Below, piece by piece: positions 58,003-64,000 of a stretch of 64,000 nucleotides of DNA (the first letter of the stretch is position 1; each line of letters opens with the position of its first letter). The position numbers were made by a program, and so were the translations under genes. The stretch comes from CAYMKL01 sp964390805 (GTDB lineage: Bacteria; Chloroflexota; Anaerolineae; VGOG01). Below the pieces are notes generated by a model. That model saw only the letters and a program-made list of their open reading frames with translations. It was not told where the DNA came from and made no database searches. The stretch lies in NCBI GenBank assembly GCA_964390805.1, contig CAYMKL010000001.1:47910-111909 (forward strand), written 5' to 3'.

Positions 58003-59025
58003 TCACTCACATCGCCAGCAGGCGACTGAATGGTCGAGATCTATGTCTATCAGCTCCGGTTCGATCTGGCAACAGTTGTCTGCAGAGTCTAGACAGCGTT
58101 CTGAGAAGCGGCACCCTTCTGGCAACTCAATGGAGTCCGGCACTTCACCCTGCAAGACCAGACGTTGCCTTTGGAACGTGGGATCCGGTACAGGGACGGC
58201 AGCCAGCAGAGCCCTGGTGTAAGGATGTACAGGCTCCTTCACGATCTTTTCGGTAGGTCCAATTTCCACTATCCTGCCCAGGTACATGATAGCCAATCTG
58301 TCAGTTAGATATCTCTGGCTGGAGAGATCGTGAGATATGCAGATGGCTGCCAGTTCCATCTCTTTCGAGAGGGTGCGGATTAAATCAATGACCCCAGCTC
58401 GGACAGATACATCCAGCATGGATACAGGCTCGTCGGCTACTAGCAATTGCGGTTGCAGCGTCAGGGCTCGCGCGATGCACGCTCGCTGACGCTCTCCACC
58501 ACTCAATTGGTGAGGGAAAACGGAAAAGAACTTGGTGGGCGGATGCAGTCGAACACTCTCCAACGCTATAGTCACTCGTCTCCTCTGTTCCCGCGGGTCC
58601 TTTATTCCGTGGATCACCAAGGGCTCGACCACCGCTTCATAGACTGTAAAGCGAGGGTTCAGCGACTGATAAGGATCTTGAAAAATCATCTGTGCTTTGG
58701 AACGGAAGTCAAGCATCTCCGTTTTTGAGAAGGCGGATACATTTCGACCAAGGAAATAGATGTCCCCTGCGGTTGGCTGGCATACGCCTATGGCAGTCAG
58801 AGCTGTGGTCGTCTTTCCGCATCCGCTCTCCCCCGCCAAACCCAGCACTTCACCTCTTCTAACGACGAAGGAAACTCCGTCCACAGCCTTGACCACCAAC
58901 TCCTTCTTGCCCATCAGCGAGCCCAGGACCCCAGCTCTAAGCCTGAAGTGCGTTTTCAGATCCTTGGTCTCCAGGACCGCACAGGGATCAGATTTCAGAC
59001 CTGGTTCATTGCCATTCGTTTCCAT
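58003..59025 (-). CDS. dipeptide/oligopeptide ABC transporter ATPase (DppF/OppF type)
   Basis: A 340-residue ATPase from ATG 59025; the frame is open further but overlaps the preceding gene. Walker A 'GESGCGKTTT', signature 'LSGGERQRACIARAL', Walker B 'LLVADEPVSMLDVS' and the C-terminal oligopeptide extension with a Cys cluster ('GCRFSERCLDSADNCC') are present. The extension has four Cys, as in Fe-S-bearing DppD/DppF. It pairs with the ATPase at 58995-60014 and overlaps it by 31 bases. Confidence 0.93.
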   Translation of the reverse strand: METNGNEPGLKSDPCAVLETKDLKTHFRLRAGVLGSLMGKKELVVKAVDGVSFVVRRGEVLGLAGESGCGKTTTALTAIGVCQPTAGDIYFLGRNVSAFSKTEMLDFRSKAQMIFQDPYQSLNPRFTVYEAVVEPLVIHGIKDPREQRRRVTIALESVRLHPPTKFFSVFPHQLSGGERQRACIARALTLQPQLLVADEPVSMLDVSVRAGVIDLIRTLSKEMELAAICISHDLSSQRYLTDRLAIMYLGRIVEIGPTEKIVKEPVHPYTRALLAAVPVPDPTFQRQRLVLQGEVPDSIELPEGCRFSERCLDSADNCCQIEPELIDIDLDHSVACWRCE

Positions 59026-60014
59026 GTCAGTGCCTTCCCTGCCTCCGTGCGTAATTGATCTATCTCCCCAACCCGATGGCAAGCTGCCCAGTTGTCCCGG
59101 CCTGTCTCCACGAGCTCAGGCTCTTCCTGTTGGCAGATCTCACGAGCAAACGGACAGCGAGGAGTGAATCTGCACCCAGACGGAGGATCGACCAGATCGG
59201 GAGGACTACCGGGTATTGAAATGAGCTCGTGCTTTGGGCCGCGAACACTGGGATAGGCATTCATCAACCCAAGCGTGTAAGGATGATAAGGCTCTTCAAA
59301 CAGCGACCTGGCATCAGCGTACTCTGCGATCTTGCCGGCGTACATGACCGCGATTCGCTGGCAAGTCTCGGCCACAATCCCGATGTCATGGGTGACGAAT
59401 AGCACGGATATATTGAATCGCCGATGGATATCTTCGATCTCGTGTAAAACCTGATCTTGTACGAGGACATCCAAACCGGTGGTCGGTTCGTCAGCAATGA
59501 TCAGTTTCGGGGTCAACGCCAGAGACATGGCAATGATCGCTCGCTGCCTCATGCCCCCGCTGAACTGATGCGGATAGTGGTTCAGGCGCTTCGAATCAAG
59601 ACCCACTAGATGGAAAAGCCCGGCTACTTTTTCGCGAGCGGTTCTTCCTGTAGTCTCTTCATGGGCCTGAATCGCCTCGACAATCTGGGCGCCAATTCTA
59701 AGCACAGGATCAAGCGCGTTCATCGCCGACTGCGGGACGAGGGCGATTTGCTTCCATCGAATCTTATCCAATTCCGGGCGCTTAAGCGTCAGCAGATCCC
59801 GTCCCTGAAAGGACACTTGTCCTTCGACCCTTGCGCTACGGGGCAGCAGCCGAAGAATGCTCTTCACCACTGTCGTCTTGCCACAGCCGCTCTCGCCAAT
59901 CAAGCCCACGTTCTGTCCCTCTTCCACCTGGAAACTGACTCCCTCCACGGCGCGGAGCAACCCTCGCCTTGTTTTGTAGTAGACCCGCAAGTCATTGACT
60001 TCCAACAGTGCCAT
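58995..60014 (-). CDS. dipeptide/oligopeptide ABC transporter ATPase (DppD/OppD type)
   Basis: A 339-residue ATPase with Walker A 'GESGCGKTTVVKSIL', Q-loop 'LVPQSAMNALDPV', signature 'FSGGMRQRAIIAMSLAL' and Walker B 'LIIADEPTTGLD'. It has the oligopeptide C-terminal extension with 'GCRFTPRCPFAREIC', an Fe-S type cysteine set. It follows the permease gene by 33 bases and forms the heterodimeric motor with the next ATPase. Confidence 0.94.
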   Translation of the reverse strand: MALLEVNDLRVYYKTRRGLLRAVEGVSFQVEEGQNVGLIGESGCGKTTVVKSILRLLPRSARVEGQVSFQGRDLLTLKRPELDKIRWKQIALVPQSAMNALDPVLRIGAQIVEAIQAHEETTGRTAREKVAGLFHLVGLDSKRLNHYPHQFSGGMRQRAIIAMSLALTPKLIIADEPTTGLDVLVQDQVLHEIEDIHRRFNISVLFVTHDIGIVAETCQRIAVMYAGKIAEYADARSLFEEPYHPYTLGLMNAYPSVRGPKHELISIPGSPPDLVDPPSGCRFTPRCPFAREICQQEEPELVETGRDNWAACHRVGEIDQLRTEAGKALTWKRMAMNQV

Positions 60015-60047
60015 TTCACATCCCTCGTTGTGTTAACAGAGACTTGT

Positions 60048-60980
60048 CTACCACTCGCGCAATCGTGGGTTAATGATCTCCTCGTACGAACATCCGATAA
60101 AGAATGCCGACAATACCAATACCACGATGGCTGTGCCTGGGAAGAGACTCCACCACCACGCTGTCCGCATCCTCTGTGAAGAAAAACAGTAGAAGAGGAC
60201 CTGACCCCAACTGATGGTATTAGGGTTACCTAAGCCCAGAAAGCTAAGGGAGGCCTCAACTAACACTGCATCGCCAGCAATAATGAGTGTGTAAAGAAAA
60301 CTCAGAGGCAACACATTGGGAGCGATATGGCGATAGATAATTCTGGCGGAACTCGCGCCCATGGACTTGGCCGCAGCAACAAACGGGCGCTCCTTCAGGG
60401 TGAGTACCTGCGAGCGAATGACCCGTGAAGTAGTTCTCCACAATATGCTGGATATGACAACGATCAATATCATATCGCCGCGCCCGAGCATCATGATGGC
60501 TATCATAGCGAAGGGGATAAAGGGAATACCATACGCTATGTCAGTTAGTCTCATCAAGGCGGTATCAATCGCTCCGCCATAGTACCCGGCTATCAGACCC
60601 ACGTTGGTGCCTACAAGAGCCGCGCCAAAGGCAGCGGCCACGGCTATGACCAACGTGCGCCGCGTGCCCCAGATCATTTGTGAAAGCACATCCCGGCCCA
60701 TCATGGTGGTGCCAAAAGGATGTCCCAGCGATGGAGGCTCTAGATAGGCCAGTTCTCCATCTAGGTGAAAGGTCTCCTCATAGGGGCCATACGGGGCCAC
60801 GTATGGGGCGAAAACCGCCAACATGAAGAACAAGGCAAGTCCAGCCAGCCCCAGGCGACCAAACATATTCCCACCAATGACGCTCAATTGGTCGGCCATT
60901 GCTTCGCCTACGGACCGCACCACCCCTAACAAGCCCGGCAGTGGCACACGCTCCTGGTTGCGCCCTGGTTGTTTCTCCAT
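60048..60980 (-). CDS. dipeptide ABC transporter permease (DppC type)
   Basis: A 310-residue membrane protein with one N-terminal helix, 'HPFGTTMMGRDVLSQMIWGT' (the DppC-family 'GTD-x-x-GRD' region), five more helices and the EAA loop 'AAAKSMGASSARIIYRHIAP' that contacts the ATPases. It begins four bases after the end of the DppB-type gene. Confidence 0.94.
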   Translation of the reverse strand: MEKQPGRNQERVPLPGLLGVVRSVGEAMADQLSVIGGNMFGRLGLAGLALFFMLAVFAPYVAPYGPYEETFHLDGELAYLEPPSLGHPFGTTMMGRDVLSQMIWGTRRTLVIAVAAAFGAALVGTNVGLIAGYYGGAIDTALMRLTDIAYGIPFIPFAMIAIMMLGRGDMILIVVISSILWRTTSRVIRSQVLTLKERPFVAAAKSMGASSARIIYRHIAPNVLPLSFLYTLIIAGDAVLVEASLSFLGLGNPNTISWGQVLFYCFSSQRMRTAWWWSLFPGTAIVVLVLSAFFIGCSYEEIINPRLREW

Positions 60981-60984
60981 ATCG

Positions 60985-61962
60985 CTATTCTAACCTCACT
61001 CGGGGATCCAGGAAGGCGTAAGTGATGTCGGCCAAAAAGTTTAGCCCGATGACCACCGTGGCTATCATCAAGAAGCTAGCCTGGGCCAAAGGATAGTCGT
61101 GTACATTAACAGCATTAACTATCTCCCGCCCGAGGCCCGGCCAGGAAAATACAGTCTCTACCAACACCTGACCACCAATGATGTGGCCCACCATCATGGG
61201 CACAATGCTGACCACGGGAAGGAGCGCATTTCGGACCCAATGGTTGTAGATCACCCGCCTCTCTCCAATTCCTTTGGCCCGTGCCATCTGGACGAAATCT
61301 TCTCCTTGTACTTCCAACATACTATTCCTCATGGTCAATAGTGGTTCGGCAAGAAAATGCAAGGTGAGTATTATCAGAGGCAAAACAAGGTGGTGGAGAA
61401 AGTCCAAGTTTAGGAACTTCTCCAGTGCACTGTCAAAGGTGTAGCCCGGTGTTCTAAGGCCGGCCGCGGGAACCCATTTAAGACGATAGGCGAACACGAT
61501 CAGCAGCATTATGGAAGTCCAAAACGTTGGCAGTGACTTCAGTGCCAGGGATATCACGGTGCCAATTGTATCCAGCTTGCCGGCCCGGCGCGACGCGGTC
61601 AGTCCACCCATGAATACACCCAGGATCAACGCGAGAAGCGTGGCTGGTCCGATCAGCACCACAGTATTCATGAATCTCGGGCGCAACACTTCGACTACCG
61701 GACGGCGGTAGCGGAATGAGTGTCCCATGTCGCCGCGCGCCAGGTTCTTGACATAGAGCCAATACTGAACGTGGATCGGCTTGTCCAGGCCGAATTGACG
61801 TAGCAAAGCCTCCCGGGCCTCCAGCTCCAGTGCTGGTGATACCACCAGCGAAGCCGGGTTGCCAGGCATCACTCGGAACATGATGAAGACTAAAGTTACT
61901 AGCACGAAGAGGGTCAGGAGCATTAGTAACATTCGTTTGACGATGAATATTCGAAGCTCCAT
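60985..61962 (-). CDS. dipeptide ABC transporter permease (DppB type)
   Basis: A 325-residue permease; the ATG at 61962 follows aggag by eight bases, with a GTG two codons earlier. It has 'FIVKRMLLMLLTLFVLVTLV' as first helix, 'GDMGHSFRYRRPVVEVLRPR' and the EAA loop 'ARAKGIGERRVIYNHWVRNA'. It forms the membrane channel with the DppC-type protein. Confidence 0.94.
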   Translation of the reverse strand: MELRIFIVKRMLLMLLTLFVLVTLVFIMFRVMPGNPASLVVSPALELEAREALLRQFGLDKPIHVQYWLYVKNLARGDMGHSFRYRRPVVEVLRPRFMNTVVLIGPATLLALILGVFMGGLTASRRAGKLDTIGTVISLALKSLPTFWTSIMLLIVFAYRLKWVPAAGLRTPGYTFDSALEKFLNLDFLHHLVLPLIILTLHFLAEPLLTMRNSMLEVQGEDFVQMARAKGIGERRVIYNHWVRNALLPVVSIVPMMVGHIIGGQVLVETVFSWPGLGREIVNAVNVHDYPLAQASFLMIATVVIGLNFLADITYAFLDPRVRLE

Positions 61963-62073
61963 GTACACTTCTCCTGTTTTCTATTTGCCGGCGCCTTTCC
62001 GCTGCCAGGGAGGTCTTTCTGTACGAAAAACTCGGTTCCTTGGCCCCCACGTGAACACTTACCAAACTCCAAA

Positions 62074-62115
62074 GGAACAGGGTTGAGGGCGGAATGCGCT
62101 CCCCAACCCTGTTCC
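62074..62115 (-). terminator. hairpin between the binding-protein and permease genes
   Basis: GGAACAGGGTTG (62074-62085) and CAACCCTGTTCC (62104-62115), a perfect 12-bp stem with an 18-base loop. It lies 24 bases past the binding-protein stop. Such hairpins often allow partial read-through, giving more binding protein than permease. Confidence 0.65.
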
Positions 62116-62139
62116 AGAACTGTTATGCCCACCTGACTC

Positions 62140-63918
62140 TTAGTACAGGTGCGGACCCGTGTCTATGTCGCGCTTATCGTTCTCAGGCGCTGGATAGTGT
62201 AGCATCCCTTTTTCATCCCAGGTGTACCCCGCTTCCAGCAACATCTCCCTGGCTCGCTCAGGGTCATAGGAGAAAGCAGGAACGCTATCGTTGTGCCAGA
62301 ATTCGAGCGACGGGGCGATGATGGAACCAGCAGGGTCTCCGGCGCCTCTCAGCACGATCTTGATGATGTCATCAATGGGGAAAGCTAGGCTAAGTGCCTG
62401 GCGGAAGATACGGTCGTTGAACGGCTCAAATCTGGTGTTAAAGTACACGCCAGACATGCCGAACTCGACCACCTTCTCGACCTTGATGTGGGGCAGTCCC
62501 TCCAGTTGCTCCACTTGGGCAACGGTCAGGATCTCACCCACTGTGTCAATGCTTCCTTCCTCCATAGCGCCTAGCATACCATCTACGCTGCCGTAGGTGA
62601 CGTGTAGCAACCCCTCAGCCAGTGGCGGTTGGAAGTGATCCTCAAAACGTACCAGCATGGATTCCTCCAACGTACGCCAGTAGTCGAACTTCCAGGGCCC
62701 GCTGCCAATGGGGTTGTCGTTGGGGATCTCCAGTGGGTTTTCGATGCCCTCCCAAACGTGTTTGGGCAGAACGAAGACCTGACAGAGGACATTGGCCACG
62801 AACGGCACGAATGGCTCGGACAGAGTAAAGCGCACCTTGTTCGGGCCGACCACCTCCGCTTTCTCCAGCCGCTGCAACGCCGAGACGAAGTAGACCGCCT
62901 GCTTCTCCTTGGCATAGTTGAATGTGAACGCAACGTCTTCAGCGGTCACCGGCTTTCCATCATGCCAGGTCATTCCCTCACGCAGGGTCACCTCATACTC
63001 ACTGGGGCTAATGGCGTCTATGGATTCAGCAGCCCACGGTTGGGCCGTCCCATCTGGAGCGATCCTACCCAGCTTGTCGTACATGAGGCTGAGCCAGTTG
63101 AAGTCCTCAGGATTGGAGACAGCCATCGGGTTAGTAGTCTCAAAGTCCCTCGATAGACCGACCCGTATGACCTGCCTGTCAGTAAGGGGTTTAAGGCTGC
63201 CCAGTCCCCAAAAGTTGTACACGGGGTTGCCCACAAAGATTGTGGGGTCGCCAAAGGTGTCCTTGTTGTATACCCCGGCCAGGTGAAGGTGAGCAAAAGG
63301 ATGGAACGGCTGGGCGTTGTAAAGCCACTCCTGAGCCTTGTCAACGAGCTCCTTACGCTTGGCAGTGTCCGCTTCCGATCTCTGGCCCTCAATCAGAGCG
63401 TCATACTCCGGGTTCTGGTAGCCTGAGAGGTTCGATCCGCTTGGGCCCACATTCGAAGAGTGGTAGTAGTTGTACAACCAGGTGTCGGGTTCCATCCTAT
63501 CGGGGTTGGGGTCATGGTGAATGAAGTACACCTCATATGTCTTACCCGCCCAGGCCTTTTCAACCATCACGGGACTGGCAACGGGCCACAGTTTTGCAGG
63601 GATTCCGAGGTCTTCCCAGGCGTCCACGGCCAAGCGTGAAATCTCAAACCTTCTGGGGTCTTCGACGGCTGTCATGGTCATCACCTGGAACTCTTCAACC
63701 GGTTCACCCATTGGAGGTTTGGGTTCTGGCGTAGCCGTGACCACGACCTCTTTTTCGACCACCACGGTCTCCTTGACTACCTTTTCGACCTCCACGGTCT
63801 CCTTGACTACCTTCTCTACCTCCACGATCTCTGGAGTCGGCGCAGGGCCGCAGCTAGCCACCAGGGCCAGCAGCACGACGAGCCCCACCATCTTCCACAG
63901 TCTTTCTTTCCTAAACAT
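62140..63918 (-). CDS. family 5 solute-binding lipoprotein with circularly permuted order
   Basis: The ATG at 63918 follows gaggaggtag. The 592-residue product has a lipoprotein signal with lipobox 'LVASC' (Cys23), a VEKVVKET repeat linker to about residue 70, then SBP_bac_5 sequence. The order is unusual: residues 75-220 match what is normally the C-terminal part ('DAWEDLGIPAKLWPV', 'YYHSSN', 'SGYQNPEYDALIEGQRSEAD', 'KRKELVDKAQEWL'). Residues 249-592 match the normal N-terminal and middle parts ('VIRVGLSRDFETTNPM', 'WHDGKPVTAEDVAFTF', 'NPIGSGPWKFDYW', 'YDPERAREMLLEAGY'). The chain stops where a normal protein would go on into the first segment. It is the extracytoplasmic receptor of the dpp-like transporter downstream. 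Confidence 0.92.
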   Translation of the reverse strand: MFRKERLWKMVGLVVLLALVASCGPAPTPEIVEVEKVVKETVEVEKVVKETVVVEKEVVVTATPEPKPPMGEPVEEFQVMTMTAVEDPRRFEISRLAVDAWEDLGIPAKLWPVASPVMVEKAWAGKTYEVYFIHHDPNPDRMEPDTWLYNYYHSSNVGPSGSNLSGYQNPEYDALIEGQRSEADTAKRKELVDKAQEWLYNAQPFHPFAHLHLAGVYNKDTFGDPTIFVGNPVYNFWGLGSLKPLTDRQVIRVGLSRDFETTNPMAVSNPEDFNWLSLMYDKLGRIAPDGTAQPWAAESIDAISPSEYEVTLREGMTWHDGKPVTAEDVAFTFNYAKEKQAVYFVSALQRLEKAEVVGPNKVRFTLSEPFVPFVANVLCQVFVLPKHVWEGIENPLEIPNDNPIGSGPWKFDYWRTLEESMLVRFEDHFQPPLAEGLLHVTYGSVDGMLGAMEEGSIDTVGEILTVAQVEQLEGLPHIKVEKVVEFGMSGVYFNTRFEPFNDRIFRQALSLAFPIDDIIKIVLRGAGDPAGSIIAPSLEFWHNDSVPAFSYDPERAREMLLEAGYTWDEKGMLHYPAPENDKRDIDTGPHLY

Positions 63919-64000
63919 CTTTTCTACCTCCTCTTAGTTTCTAGAGTCGCTCAAGCCTACTTTCGTGGGAACGATCTTTACCAACTTGACACGTATGGGA

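Overview
The window reads like a scaffold from an uncultured Chloroflexota (Anaerolineae-like) bacterium. This is inference: the evidence is the lipoprotein with VEKVVKET repeats, extracellular proteins with Pro/Thr linkers and DUF11 repeats ending in a 'YLPLL' tail, dockerin and cohesin-like surface proteins, and many short dispersed repeats lying in frame inside genes. One run of 100 N (37036-37135) marks an assembly gap. No rRNA, tRNA or CRISPR array was found. Recognisable promoters follow the housekeeping TTGACN-17-TATAAT pattern.

Left part (1-18,000, mostly + strand): the start of an MttB-like methyltransferase and an Lrp/AsnC regulator (- strand); a LysM/FGE-domain lipoprotein, nitrilase, pRiA4b-ORF3-like zinc-finger protein, two MITE-like elements, a SanA/YdcF-type membrane protein coupled to a metallo-beta-lactamase-fold hydrolase, a B12-binding radical SAM enzyme and a DUF3800 protein. 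Then come a substrate-binding sensor gene broken by an 11-bp tandem duplication, a second FGE-domain protein behind a striking 4 x 11-bp direct-repeat promoter, a dockerin-bearing M14 carboxypeptidase and a large GH13-type enzyme.

Middle (18,000-43,500, - strand): a large exopolysaccharide locus. It has two polyprenyl-phosphate sugar transferases, four glycosyltransferases (two GT4, two GT2), three O-antigen ligase/polymerase-type membrane proteins, a MurJ/Wzx-like flippase, an LPG-synthase-TM-type protein, a Wzz chain-length regulator, a sulfotransferase, a methyltransferase, two radical SAM enzymes, and a cohesin-like/FG-GAP surface protein. Several junctions carry C-terminal gene remnants (WecG/TagA, HNH and unknown fragments) whose stops overlap or abut the next start, which points to repeated gene replacement. 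One radical SAM gene (31455-32963) is clearly more A+T-rich than its neighbours.

Right part (43,700-64,000): a DUF6516-type toxin-antitoxin pair, a 2081-residue mosaic subtilase, a D-cysteine desulfhydrase/ACC deaminase-like enzyme, cysteine synthase, a P1B metal ATPase, an Fsr-like MFS transporter, a threonine-synthase-like enzyme, and a complete dipeptide/oligopeptide ABC transporter. The transporter's binding protein appears to be circularly permuted.

The most unusual observations are the circularly permuted family-5 binding protein; a terminator-plus-11-bp-direct-repeat module present three times and resembling PhoB/PhoP-type operators; the 11-bp duplication that breaks the sensor gene; and the in-frame insertion of several dispersed-repeat families into unrelated genes.
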